Source of the DNA: Henckelia pumila
Lineage: Eukaryota > Streptophyta > Magnoliopsida > Lamiales > Gesneriaceae
Length of the DNA: 64,000 nt
Direction of reading: 5' to 3'
NCBI RefSeq assembly: GCF_033568475.1
Contig: NC_133120.1
Location: 94,692,151 to 94,756,150, forward strand
The notes under the pieces: generated by a model
Told to the model about the DNA's origin: nothing
The model's input: the letters and a program-made list of their open reading frames with translations, nothing else
Database searches by the model: none
Translations under genes and position numbers: made by a program
Part shown: positions 1 to 11,540 of the stretch, piece after piece
How positions within the stretch are numbered: the stretch's first letter is position 1
Layout of the letters: every line of letters starts with the position of its first letter

Positions 1-339
1 GCTCCACATGTCCAGCAGTTGCAATCCTTGAAACTTTCATCTGCTCTCGTATGAGTTCTTCTGAAAGTTCTTCTAGATGGTGTTCTTCCCCTGCCTTGTG
101 ATGAGTTTGTTGCTGGGGATGTTCTTGTAGGTCCACTTCTTCTACCTGATCTATAAGATCTGGCCTTTTGTTAGGACCAAAATGTTCATGGTTTCCTAGA
201 ACTTTTCATTTTTTTATTGTAGGGATTATTTTTGAATTTCTTCCTTTTAAATCCCTGTGATTTATTCCCTATAACCGTAGGGAGATCATTTTCTCAACAA
301 CATAGAGGAGTATGCTTGTTAATACCCTTTATTTTCTTG
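1..339 (-). pseudogene. Caulimovirid-like capsid gene, distal part (basic region and start of CCHC knuckle)
   Basis: Read on the minus strand, this edge piece encodes an arginine/serine-rich basic stretch that leads into the start of a zinc knuckle of the form CxCWxCG at about 1-20. A basic tract followed by a CxCxxC...H...C knuckle is characteristic of coat proteins of Caulimoviridae (plant pararetroviruses). It continues the capsid-like reading of 4972-5814, from which it is separated by the LTR element at 345-4966. The reading frame is broken by stop codons (one TAA near 170) and a frame change, so this is a dead genomic copy. The rest of the knuckle lies left of the window. The alternative is the gag of an LTR element with a caulimovirid-like capsid; no polymerase is visible to decide. 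Confidence 0.6.
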
Positions 340-344
340 TAGTT
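340..344. repeat. Target-site duplication TAGTT (left copy)
   Basis: TAGTT lies immediately before the terminal TG at 345 and is repeated at 4967-4971 just after the terminal TA (mutated CA) of the other LTR. A 5-bp duplication is normal for LTR retrotransposon integration and fixes both ends of the element. Confidence 0.9.
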
Positions 345-1765
345 TGGTCGAGCAAATACTACCACTGAAAATCAACCTAAATATATATATCAATTAAGCT
401 CGAATATATTGCAAGTTCACGAGTCAAGTAATAATATAGTGTACAAAGTACGAGTATCGTCCCACAGAGATTGATGTCTGACAAAATTACTCAAGTATTA
501 TTCTTTAGTTAATTAAAATAGCATGATAATAAATTAATAAACTAAAATAAAAGATGGAAAAAAAACAAAATAATAAAATTAAATTCAGAAAATAAATAAA
601 CGATTGTTAGGATCTCGGTTCACCTATCCCTTTTTCTTCTCTAATGATTGAAATTCAGTTCTCAAGTCATGCTTTTGACGAAATTCCCTAATCTATCAAT
701 ATACTCTGTCGAGTTATATTAATCTAATTAACAAATTGCAATAACCAAGTGTCCTTGTGTTATTTAACAATTGCAATTGCATTACGATTTGTGGAATCCT
801 CTAGCTTTCGACCTATTGGACTATGACTATCAACATGTATCCAACCTCATATGTCTATGTAAGTTGTAGATCCATGGACTATATTACCCTATCATGTTAT
901 AAAATCTCCTTTCAGTATCAATTATAACACATAAAATCAATTCGAAGTTGATCAATCTCCAAATAATCAATAAAAATAGTAATATAATAAAGAATGCATA
1001 AAAACCAAATTTAATCTTCAAGAAGAAATCAAAACAAAATTTTGGGGGTAGGATCCCCTAAATCCCAACAAATATAAAAGAAAGAAGAGAAAACTAGTGT
1101 TGCGATTCTTGAGTTCTTCAAGTTTCCTCCCTCTTCACGTTCTTCTCCTTGGATGGCCGCCTCCTCCCTTGCGTTTCTGATGTGTGGAACTTCGGAACCC
1201 TTTCTCACGTCTGATATGTCCCCTTTTATATGTGGTTGAAAGCCCATTCAATAAAGCCCCAAAAAATCGCAACTTTTAATGTTAGAAAATTAATATTTTT
1301 TCAGTCTGCGTCGCGCCATGGCGCAGAAAATTCACGCCATAGCGTAAAAAGTTCTATTTTAACTTCTTCAAAATCCTCGGTTCACGCCACGGCGCAGGAA
1401 AAATCACGCCATGGCTTGAAAAGTTATGCCTCCAGTTTTCAGCACGCAGTTATCTTGAAAAAATCATAACATGAGTTGTAACCGTCGGATTGAGCTGAAA
1501 TTTTGACAACATCTTCAAAACATCTTGAAATTTAATTTGGACGGTGAAGATTCGATTTGGAGCTCCCAAAAGTTAAATTTTAATTTTTGATCAAGGCTGC
1601 TCCGTAATTCATTCTTCAAAAACCCATTTTCCTACAAAATTAACCCGGAGAGTGAAATGCTCATGCATGAGATTAATTACAAATAAAACATATAAAAACA
1701 CACATTAAACCATATGAATGCATGTCAAATAGACATAAAATAATGCACACAAAATGTACTTATCA
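345..1765 (-). repeat. 3' LTR of the Athila-like element
   Basis: 1421 bp, beginning TG and ending CA on the plus strand. It is highly similar over its whole length to 3556-4966, differing by scattered substitutions and small indels. Short reading frames in it (for example 1029-1247 minus) recur in the other LTR and are repeat sequence, not genes. Confidence 0.88.
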
Positions 1766-3555
1766 ACACCCCCATACTTAAATCTTGCTCGCCCTCGAGC
1801 AAGACATGCAAAACAATATGCAAACAACTACAAAAATAAGAATGAATCATGAACGTGCACAGCCTCCGAAAAGTTCCCACATTCAAAAATTTAAAACCAC
1901 AAACTTTTGATTGTTCACAATACACTATCAGTTTAACGTAAACGTGTGTGTGTGCCATGTTATTCCAGTTTTGTGCAACTTCAAAAGAATCCATCCTAAG
2001 AATGTTTAGCGACCTATGACAATTCAATCAAGTATCACAATCCAGCACTCCTTCATCCCAACAATCCCAAACAAAACATGCATTCTCTTGAGAATAATTA
2101 CGTACCTCCGGATTTTGCACCCGATTTTTTTTCTAAGCCCCAATAATTACCCGCAAACTTAGCTATAACTAAGATAGGATTCGAATTTCAATCCCCTCGT
2201 CTATAGCCCGGATGGAACTACAATCCCATTTATCCCGCAAACTTAGCTATGGAAAATTGATTAGGATTTCAACCATTTTCCAGGCCCGGATGGAATTGTT
2301 ATTTTAGAATTTTGTATTAACCCCATGGACTTCGCATACTTAGTCAAGAACAAGAAATTAGGATTTCAATCCCTCGCTCGTAACCCAGATGGAGTAAACT
2401 TAATTTTCAACAAAAGTTTTTTTTTCAAAAATTTTTTTTTATAGGTATGTCCAAGATTATACATGCAATGTCTAACAACTATCAAGAATCCAAAGACACG
2501 ATCATGATCAACAAACATCTATTGTCGTGAAATGGTCAAACAAACACGAACTTCATCAATTACTTCGCTACACTACACCAATCTAATATGCGTGCTTAAT
2601 ATGATTCACGATTCAACCAACAACTTCTAATGTTCAATCAAAAGCAACATTTTTTCAAAAACAATTTTTTTCAACTCTATCATCATCGACTAACAGTCAT
2701 CATTCTACTTATTCACATAACACAAACACAAAACATAATGATATGCATGAATACGAACTATATGCAATAATATAAACCATATGAATAAAAAACACAATGA
2801 CGAACGAAACAAAACTAAATAACACCCCCTCATACTTATCCAAAGCATTGCCCTCAATGATCTAGAACAATGAACAGAATGAGAAACGAACAAATGCAAA
2901 ACAAAAATAAACACAATGAAAACAAAATAACACTCTCCTGGTCAATCATCGTGGTGTATATCCATCTGCTGCTGCTGCACCATATTTCTTAGGCCATCAA
3001 TATTCTTATATATTACCTTGAAAATCCAAAAATTGAGGGATTAAACATGATCAACTCAACACGAAACGACACTAGATAAAAAACTGAAATTAAATAAACA
3101 AAACAGAAAGAATTAGAATTCTTGGGTTGCCTCCCAAGTAGCGCCTGATTTTCAGTCCTTGGCTCGACCCTCAGAAGCACTCATCAAAGAGCGGTTGACG
3201 CCCAAAGTAAGTGTCATATGACACCACCAATGGGTGTTTGTTCCATGTGCCCTCAAGCTTGGCCAGATAAATGTGGTTTTAACTCGTCATCTCAACAACA
3301 CCCCATAACAGCTGATAAACATGGGAAGAGAAAATCTCTGTTGGCTCTCCATGTTGTTGGGTAAAACTCGTGAATACTTGTCGATGGATCATCTCAAAGT
3401 ATTACGCCAGATGAATTCCTGCAAGAATAGAATATACAACGATAGATCACGCAGGAATAAAATAGAATAAATAAAAAAAAAAAAGAAATTAACTAAAGAA
3501 AATAATAAAAAGTAAAATTTGTCTATTTCAATCCCCGGCAACGGCGCCAAAAACT
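1766..3555 (-). other. Non-coding interior of the Athila-like element
   Basis: No gag, protease or polymerase can be recognised. Visible structure: three imperfect repeats around 2140-2400 sharing CCCGCAAACTTAGCTAT and CCCGGATGGA; a motif GGGAGGCAACCCAAG on the minus strand at 3122-3136 that is common in plant Athila/Ogre-type elements; a palindrome CTTGCTCGCCCTCGAGCAAG near 1784-1803. Confidence 0.7.
3530..3553 (-). other. Primer-binding site of the Athila-like element
   Basis: Minus-strand TTTTTGGCGCCGTTGCCGGG directly follows the 5' LTR end at 3556. This is the well-known Athila-type PBS, normally assigned to tRNA-Asp. Confidence 0.8.
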
Positions 3556-4966
3556 TGGTCGAGCAAATACTACCACTGAAAATCAACCTAAATATATATA
3601 TCAATTAAGCTCGAATATATCGCAAGTGCACGAGTCAAGTAATAATATAGTGTACAAAGTACGAGTATCGTCCCAAAGAAATTGATGCCTGACAAAATTA
3701 CTCAAGTATTATTCTTTAGTTAATTAAGATAACATGATAATAAATTAATAAACTAAAATAAAAGATGGAAAAAAAACAGAATAATAAAATTAAATTCAGA
3801 AAATAAATAAACGATTGTTAGGATCTCGGTTCACCTACCTCTTTTTCTTCTCTAATGATTGAAATTCAGTTCTCAAGTCATGCTTTTGACGGAATTCCCT
3901 AATCTATCAATATACTCTGTCGAGTTATATTAATCTAATTAAAAAATTGCAATAACCAAGTGTCCTTGTGTTATTTAATAATTGCAATTGCATTACGATT
4001 TGTGGAATCCTCTAGCTTTCGACCTATTGGACTATGACTATTAAAATGTATCCAACCTTATATGTCTGTGTAAGTTGTAGATCCATGGACTATATTACCC
4101 TATCATGTTATAAAATCTCCTTTCAGTATCAATTATAACACATAAAATCAATTCGAAGTTGATCAATCTCCAAATAATCAATAAAAACAGTAATATAATA
4201 AAAAATGCATAAAAACCAAATTCAATCTTCAAGAAGAAATCAAAACAAAGTTTTGGGGGTAGGATCCCCTAAATCCCAACAAATATAAAAGAAAGAAGAG
4301 AAAACTAGTGTTGCGATTCTTGAGTTCTTCAAGTTTCCTCCCTCTTCACGTTCTTCTCCTTGGATGGCCGCCTCCTCCCTTGCGTTTCTGATGTGTGGAA
4401 CTTCGGAACCCTTTCTCACGTCTGATATGTCCCCTTTTATATGTGGTTGAAAGCCCATCCAATAAAGCCCCAAAAAATCGCAACTTTTAATGTTAAAAAA
4501 TTAATATTTTTTCAGTCTGCGTCGCGCCATGGTGCAGAAAATTCACGCCATAGCGTGAAAAGTTCTTTTTTCACTTCTTCAAAATCCTCGGTTCACGCCA
4601 CAGCGCAGGAAAAATCACGCCATGGCTTGAAAAGTTTTGCCTCCAGTTTTCAGCGCGCAGTTATCTTAAAAAAAATCATAGCGTGAGTTTTAACCGTCGG
4701 ATTGAGCTGAAATTTTGACAACATCTTGAAATTTAATTTGGACAATGGAGATTTGATTTGGAGCTCCCAAAAGTTAAATTTTAATTTTTGATCAAGGCTG
4801 CTCCGTAATTCATTCTTCAAAAACCCATTTTCCTACAAAATTAACCCGGAGAGTGAAATGCTCATGCATGAGATTAATTACAAATAAAACATATAAAAAC
4901 ACACATGAAACCATATGAATGCATATCAAATAGACATAAAATAATGCACACAAAATGCACTTATTA
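3556..4966 (-). repeat. 5' LTR of the Athila-like element
   Basis: 1411 bp, partner of 345-1765. The plus-strand right end reads TTA where the partner has TCA, so the terminal CA is mutated. The TSD copy TAGTT follows at 4967-4971. Confidence 0.88.
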
Positions 4967-4971
4967 TAGTT

Positions 4972-5814
4972 CTTCTGTAATGCTGCCATATGACACCATT
5001 CCGCCAATTTTCCTTTCAAAAAAGAGGCGCGTCTTGCCAAAGTATCAAGATTACCTGAAACGTATTCTTTTATCAGCATTTCTCTCCAGGGGCTTGGCAT
5101 TTTTGCGAAAAATAGCTGAATGGCTACATTTTCTTCAACTCCCTAATTCCATCTGTATTTGGTGAATAACATAATATATTCATCAACTAAACAGATATCA
5201 TGTAACTCGAGGCTATACAGAGCTTGAGTATATCTTTTCTTTTTCTCTGTATCTTGATTATTGAAATAGTCTACTCCTATGAATTGTGCTTTAAAAAGGG
5301 TGGCCATTCTTCCTCCAATCTCGCTAAGTGATTCTCCTGCTAAGATTGATTTTTTGGTTTCTGGCATGGTCATTTTCCAAGCTATCTTGACAGATCCCAT
5401 TAGACTCATTTCCAGAAGTTTGATAAATCCTTCTTTATTGAGATCTAAAGTTCCTGCTGCTATTCTCATGGCTGATGCCCAATCATCTATGAGATCTTCT
5501 CTGTTTTTTAAGTCCAGAACATCCAGGTTTAACATAAACCCATAAGGATGTATTGGGTCTAAAACGGTTTTTCCATAAGGAGTTTGATGTATTGGTATAT
5601 TACTCCTTCTTGATCTGGTTCCTGCTGGATGTGAATTTTCTCCAACATGGAACTCACTATGTGGTTCTTCTGTTTTAACCACATATCTCGGGGGATTCCC
5701 TATGGGTTGTTCACCCTCAGGGGAATTCATTTTTAGATCTACTACTTTAAGATTCGAAAAAGAATCCGCAAGATCTTGTAGATCCTCGAGATTTAATCTT
5801 TCTAAAGTAGTCAT
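4972..5814 (-). pseudogene. Caulimovirid-like capsid protein gene, N-terminal and core part
   Basis: A minus-strand reading frame starts at ATG 5814 and runs 223 codons to a stop near 5143. Similarity of style continues in the downstream sequence to 4972, where the Athila-like element interrupts it. The start overlaps the stop of the upstream 123-codon frame (TGATG), a tight overlap like those between caulimovirid ORFs. The core is hydrophilic, with tryptophan-containing segments and a YRWN motif near 5145. Beyond the inserted element the gene runs on to a basic region and CxCWxCG knuckle (1-339). I infer a structural (capsid) role from this order. No movement protein, protease or RT is in the window. 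Stops and the insertion make it inactive. Confidence 0.6.
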
Positions 5815-6185
5815 CAGATAGTGTTTTTCTCTGATACTGTCTTTATAAGATTAATCATCAATTCATCATCATTTAAAGGTTTTTGAACCATTTTGGTTTT
5901 ACCTTTCTGATGTAACAGAGGTTCGGTACCAAACGAGAGTGGTAACCTTCCTCCTGTATTTTCCTTTCTAGAACCAGAAGTATGTTCTAGATTTATAATT
6001 TTAGTTTGAAGATCCTTTAGAGTTACGAGAATTTCTTCTTGTTTTTTAAGGATTTCTCCAATCTGCCGAGGTATTTCATACAGCTGATTACTGTAATATT
6101 GTACCGTCTTTTGAATTTCTCTAAGATCTTCGGAGATTTTAGAGGAATCTGGTGTGATCTCTAGAAATTGAGAATTAGAAATCAT
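5814..6185 (-). pseudogene. Coiled-coil ORF upstream of the capsid-like gene (virion-associated-protein-like?)
   Basis: An intact 123-codon minus-strand frame begins at ATG 6185 and ends in a stop overlapping the ATG of the capsid-like frame. The central part is rich in heptad-spaced L/I with E/K (QIGEILKKQEEILVTLKDLQ and neighbours), which predicts a coiled coil. In Caulimoviridae a small coiled-coil protein is encoded just upstream of or near the coat protein and binds the virion. That parallel is positional and structural only. It lies about 220 nt after a tRNA-Met primer site. I classify it with the degraded element although this frame itself is not broken. Confidence 0.5.
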
Positions 6186-6404
6186 ATTTCTTAATCTCTT
6201 CAGAGAGTATAAAAGACCTAAGTCTCTTTAAGTTATGTTGTAAAGAATCTATTTTAAATAGATTCACTTGTTTATAGGATTTCATATAAATGAAATCCTT
6301 CTGGTTCAAACTCTCGTTTGAATCCATGGTTTGTTGAAAATCTCTTCCTCAACAAAGAAAAGTATGATTTAATGAATAATATAAAGTTTGAATAAAATTA
6401 CCTA
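6186..6404 (-). other. Leader between primer site and first ORF of the pararetrovirus-like element
   Basis: 219 nt, AT-rich, non-coding, with the direct repeat AAATAGATT/TCTATTTAAA near 6245-6265. It is consistent with an untranslated leader. Confidence 0.45.
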
Positions 6405-6417
6405 GGCTCTGATACCA
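6405..6417 (-). other. tRNA-Met primer-binding site
   Basis: Minus-strand TGGTATCAGAGCC is the standard initiator-tRNA-Met primer site shared by many plant LTR elements and by caulimovirids. Its place upstream of the coiled-coil and capsid-like frames gives the element's orientation. Confidence 0.75.
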
Positions 6418-6800
6418 TTTTTTTTAGCCCAGGGGAAATATTAATTATAATTGTTAGAATAAGGGTATTATAGGCAATTTTTAGTTTGAGGGACATATTA
6501 AGGAAACTATTTGTTAAATCAGGGACATAATTAGGAATGAATAAAGTGTTAGTATATTTTTGGAAAAGTTAAAAAACTTTAAGGACGTATTTGGGTTTTA
6601 TCCCGAAAATTTCTTATTTTTTCATGTATCGAAATTGAAAATATATATATATATAAACAAAAAAATATAATATAATTAAAAAAATAAAATTATATTTTTT
6701 TCGCCCAAAATTTCATTCAAAAAGTAGTAAATGCGTAAATAAAAATAAGGATAATATTAAATTTAAATTTCTAGAAAAAGATAGTATTAAAATCTAAAAA
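6418..6800. other. AT-rich stretch beyond the primer site; possible LTR or terminal region
   Basis: If the flanking element were an LTR retrotransposon, its 5' LTR would lie here. I see no TG...CA boundary and no second copy in the window. Otherwise it is simple AT-rich sequence with a short TA run near 6640. Confidence 0.35.
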
Positions 6801-8090
6801 AGATGATATTACGAGTGATAGACACTTTTATCTAAAGATTTTAAAATATAGATAAAAATACGATTAAATTTAAACAAAATTTAAAGTAGTTTTTTCATAA
6901 TGAAAAAATTTTAATCTTTTTATTTAAAATAAAGGTTGAATTTTAAAAAAATTAAAATAGTATTTTTTATTATCAAACAAATTTTAGTTTTTTGTTAATA
7001 GGGTGATTGTTTAGCATATATACATATACATGCCAGAGATAAAAAAAATGATATTATGAATCATAGACTATTGAATTTATAAATTTCAAATTATAGATAA
7101 AAAATACAATTAACTTTTTAAAAAAATTAAAAATAGTATTTTTTGTGATCAAACGAAATTTAATTTTTGTTTTTAATAGGGTGGTTGTTTTGTTTATATG
7201 TATGTATATATATGCACAACACATATTTAAAACAAAGATGATATTTTTAGTGATAAACTATTTAATCTAAAAATTTTACAATATAAAAATACGATTATAT
7301 TTAGACAAAATTTAAATTGTATTTTTTGTGATCAAACAAAATTTATTTTTATTTTTAATATATTAGTTTTAACCATATATATATGCGCAACAAATATTAA
7401 AAAAAAAGATATTATGTGTGATAAACAATTTATGAATTTTTTTTATAATCTATATATACATAAAAGTATACAAATCTATTAAAAATAAAAACTAACGTCT
7501 GCTCAAAATTTATTTCTAAAGATAGTAGAGACATTATCATTTAATTTAAAAATATAAATAAAGATATGATCTAATTTAAAATTATATATTATGATAATAC
7601 TTATTTTTTTATAAAAAAATGATATTATTAGTGATAGACTATTTAATCTAAAAATTTTAAAATATAGATAAAAATATGATTAAATTCAAACAAAATTTAA
7701 AATAGTATTTTTATTTATAAAAAAATTAATTTTTACTTTTAATAAAGTGGTTGTCTTGATGCATATATAGATCTAGTAACAGATATTTTAAAAACAAATT
7801 ATATTATTACTGATAAAATATTTTATATAAATATTTTAAAATATAGATTAAAATTCGATTGAATTTAAACAAAATTAAAAATAATATTTTTCATCATCAA
7901 GTAAAATTCAATTTTTACTTAATAGGTGCGTTGTTTTGCTAGAAGAAAATTTAAAAAAAAATATTACAAGTGATAGACTATTTAATCTAATTACATAAAA
8001 AAATATATATAATTGTGTTTAAACAAAATTTAAAATACACTTTTTATGATCAAACAAAATTTAATTTTTACTAATGATATGATGGTTATT
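6801..8090. repeat. Diverged tandem-like array, period about 180 bp
   Basis: A recurring module (GATATTA..GTGATAGACTATTTAATCTAAAAATTTTAAAATATAGAT.. then AAACAAAATTTAAA, then TTTAATTTTTA..TAGGGTGGTTGT) begins near 6801, 7049, 7228, 7408, 7618, 7798 and 7958. Spacings are 248, 179, 180, 210, 180 and 160. Copies are strongly diverged and AT-rich. It could be an old satellite or the interior of a repeat-rich element. Confidence 0.6.
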
Positions 8091-9301
8091 TAATTATATT
8101 GTTATGAGTAAATTATAAATTTGATAAAATAAGATTTTATTTTATTTTTCATTTTTATAAATTTCAATCGGTGTTAGAAAGTCGAAAGTATAAAAAAATT
8201 TATATCACAATTCCACATCACATAGATATAAATCGATAAATAATAATTTTTTCATTATCATATTATTTTGTTTTGTTTATATAATTTACATACTTTTTAT
8301 ATTAATTTTTTATTATAGTAATATAAGAACATTGTATACACTGTATCATCTTACCAAATTTTACGTGATATATATTATATTAGCATTTTTATATTTTATT
8401 TTTCTATCTTGGTATTTAAAGTTTAAAAACTAAAAAATTTCATTTTAACATTTAAAAAAATTTCTCCTTAATTGTTTTATATACTACAAGTATTGCATGT
8501 ATCAAATTTAAAAGTTGTAAGATCTTATATATTTTATAAGAGCGCTTAAACTGTTAGATCTTATTGTTAAAAAATAAGCTCTTGAGGTGTTTGAATGAAC
8601 TTATTTTAATTTTAAACAACTTAAAGTTGTTGATATATTTAATATCATGAGATATTTTTTATTGTCAAAATTAGAAAAAAAAATATAATACCATCAAGGT
8701 AATGTAAGTATTTACATATACACAAAAATAATTTTAGAATTTTATCATAATTTATATATTAAAAATAAAATTATTATTATTATCTTAGGTTAATGTAAAG
8801 AATGAATGACTGTTAATTTTTTAGGCTAATGTGAAAAATGGGTGGAAGACATTTAACAAAATATACAAACATATGGGAAATTAAAATAAAATAAGGTCTT
8901 TTTAAAAAAGTAGGGGTGAAACAAATTTTTTTCAAAAAAAAAATCATCTTATAAAATTTAAAGAGCTTATAAGATCTGCCAAACATCCTCCAACCACAAT
9001 GAATTTCAAATGATTCCAATATTGAAATCCATTGTAATTAACTAAATTATAGTGTACGATCGATCGGATCATTTTTTTTAAGAACATCGGTTCGATCAGC
9101 GTTCGGTTATAAAAACATTAGTGTAAATAAATATAAAGATGACTTTGAAATTTTTTTTAGTGTGTAAGTTATCTAAAAAATGAAGATAAATTTTAAATCT
9201 ATAGATTTTAAATCCCTTTATCCAAACTCAACCTTAATTTATTTTTATTTTAATTATTTATTCAAACACTTATTTTTCACAACCAATTAATAAAAATAAC
9301 A

Positions 9302-9331
9302 CACCGTGCATCGCACGGGTGATATACTAGT
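9302..9331 (+). mobile_element. Helitron 3' terminus (hairpin plus CTAG-T)
   Basis: CACCGTGCATCGCACGGGTG forms a short GC-rich stem (CCGTGC/GCACGG) followed 7 nt later by CTAG at 9327-9330 and the host T at 9331. This is the standard plant Helitron 3' end. The 5' end is not certain. One candidate is A|TCTATATATACATAAAAG at 7449, but the 180-bp repeats occur on both sides of it. Confidence 0.65.
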
Positions 9332-11537
9332 TAGAGTAATACTCGTAAAGTAGGTTGAACTCAACCCGTCTCAAAATAGTTTGTTGATATACATTCCAAA
9401 TAGAACTCGTATTAACAGAGATCCCTCTTGCAAAGGCATGTAAAAGGAAATAATAACATTTCCTTTGATTAAGAAAATGTTTGATTAGTTAATAAAGGTA
9501 TAGGAAATTAAATATAATTCCTCGTTGTACGCGTTATTAAATAATTAATTAATAACATTTCATTTCATTTTTTTATTTTGAAAATGTTTGATTAGTTCAT
9601 AAAAGCATATAGGAAAATATAATTCCTGATTGTAGGTATTAAATATTGATCTAATGACTAGATCAGACGTTAATTTTATTTTGTTATTTTGATGAAAAGT
9701 GTTCGGTTGAATTCATGCTAATATAAGAGTAGTATCTTAATATAAGAGTAGAATCTTAAAATATATGAATCTCACATAACCAAATTAAAATTAGATCGTT
9801 AGATATACGTAGTACGATGATATTACATTTATGTTAGCATCGTATCTCGATTTTATTTTCATTGGTTCCGTGTAACTAAGTATATACTTTTGATTTGTAA
9901 ACTAAAGATTTCAAGCCCCCATTCCCTTTAGAAACTCCCTTTTCCAATGACATCTCCGATTTTTCGTTGTGTAACAATTAAATGTACGAAATTCATGAAG
10001 CAAAAACTTTTTCATATGTATGCACGTATGAATCGGTTGTTGGATGGGAAAGCAAGTATTTTTTAATTAGTTGGGAAAGAAGTTTGATTGGTCTCGTGAA
10101 TTTGACATCAACGACCGGGATACTTGGTCACTGGATCTTTCGGACTAAAGCAACATGACTCTTTTTGGCGACTCAGTTTAACATGTTGTATTTGATATAA
10201 TTTTGAAAGGTATCGGCAGGACATAACATAAAAATGTATGATAATTAAAATACTGGTGTTGTTTTATGGTGGTAACATGAGAGACAACGTTAACTAAACT
10301 TAATAAATTCGAATTAAAATAATTAATCACAATTAATTACGCATAAAAATAAATATTAAAATAATAAACAATTAACCAATTAACACACAGATCGATTAAT
10401 ATGTACAAGTGCAAGCGATGCCTTATGGCAAAAAAGATTGCCAGAAAAATGTAATATCTAATTACAAAATCAATATTAGAAATTTTTTTGAAAAGTCAAA
10501 TTTTTTTCCATGTTGAAAAATCCAAACTACCCTCTAAAATCAATACTAGATTTAAAAAAAAAAACAAAGAGTGTAAACCAGAAATCAAATATGACAACGA
10601 GTAAGATATTAAAACCACACCCTAAAAACTATAATAAGATTATAGAAAAAATCAAAGGATGCAGAATCAAAAACAAAGCCGTAAGGTAGAAATCCAAAAA
10701 AAATCTTCAATTATGTATTGGCCACTATGTTTTCCAACACAGCGAACATCACCAAAAAACGGCGAGAATTCTTCAACAAAAACTTATGATATTCGAATGC
10801 TTGGATTCATAATTCTTATCTGAATTTCTATGTATGCTTTTCTCTCTTGTGTTAATCGGGCAAGCTATCAATCACGCTTCAAATAAAATAGATTATATTG
10901 TGTTTATTGATAGAATCTTCCAAAGATGGAAACAAGTTTTTTATTCGTAAATAATTCTTTTTAAATAAAAAATATCAATAATCGATAGAGACAACCATGT
11001 CAATAATAGATCAAGATAATAATCTTTATAATTAATTAAAAATAAAAAGAAGCCACAGAAATACAAAACTTTTATATATGAGAGCATTAATTTCAAACAT
11101 CAATTTATGCTATTGCGTAGCTCATAATATTTTAATTTAAATTCAGAACATCAATTGATGTTCTTGTCTAAAATAATTTTCAATGTAGCACGTCTGAAAC
11201 ATAGACCTAACCAAGTAACCATCTTTACCTTGGACCTTAGTTTCCCACAACTTTTAACTAGAATAGTCAATTTCAGGTCAACAACGACTCGTTCCGATCA
11301 TTTCAATGAAGTTTCAGACGACTCGTTTTCCATTTTCATTTAACTTTTGAGTTTCATTTCATTTAATAATTTAGTAGTGACAATGGTGGTTACATACATA
11401 TAAAAATAAATAAATGAAACCCACAATTTATTTATTTAGTAAAAATAAAAGAATCTCTGGATATTAGCCTATGAAACGCGTGACGATGTCTCAGTGCATA
11501 AAAAAATAACGTCCATACATTTATAATCTCTCCATAT
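9332..11537. other. Intergenic, AT-rich, no gene seen
   Basis: Contains a 100-bp imperfect tandem duplication (9450-9541 and 9550-9644, both with AAAATGTTTGATTAGTT and a TAATTCCT segment). A short duplication AATATAAGAGTAG lies near 9719-9750. A segment at 10030-10080 (CGGTTGTTGGATGGGAAA) recurs at 20950-20985. Otherwise nothing recognisable. Confidence 0.6.
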
Positions 11538-11540
11538 TAA

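Larger units (their letters stand above)
345..4966 (-). mobile_element. Complete non-autonomous Athila-like (Ty3/gypsy) LTR element, LARD type
   Basis: Two direct repeats of about 1.4 kb (345-1765 and 3556-4966) flank a 1790-bp interior with a TSD of TAGTT. Next to the right-hand LTR, the minus strand carries a primer-binding site containing TGGCGCCGTTGCCGGGG, typical of Athila-type plant gypsy elements. Next to the left-hand LTR it has a G-rich polypurine tract (about 1766-1778). The transcribed strand is therefore minus, with the 5' LTR at 3556-4966. The interior has no gag or pol; the small reading frames in it show no domain. It was probably mobilised by an autonomous relative. It inserted into the capsid-like gene on either side. 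Confidence 0.88.

Noticed and set aside
1029..1469. Short ORFs on both strands, repeated at 4240-4686
   Set aside because: They lie in the paired LTRs of the Athila-like element and are repeated only because the LTRs are. No domain.
10030..10080. Similarity to 20950-20985 (CGGTTGTTGGATGGGAAA)
   Set aside because: Only about 45 bp are alike and no ends or duplications are visible, so I could not define an element.
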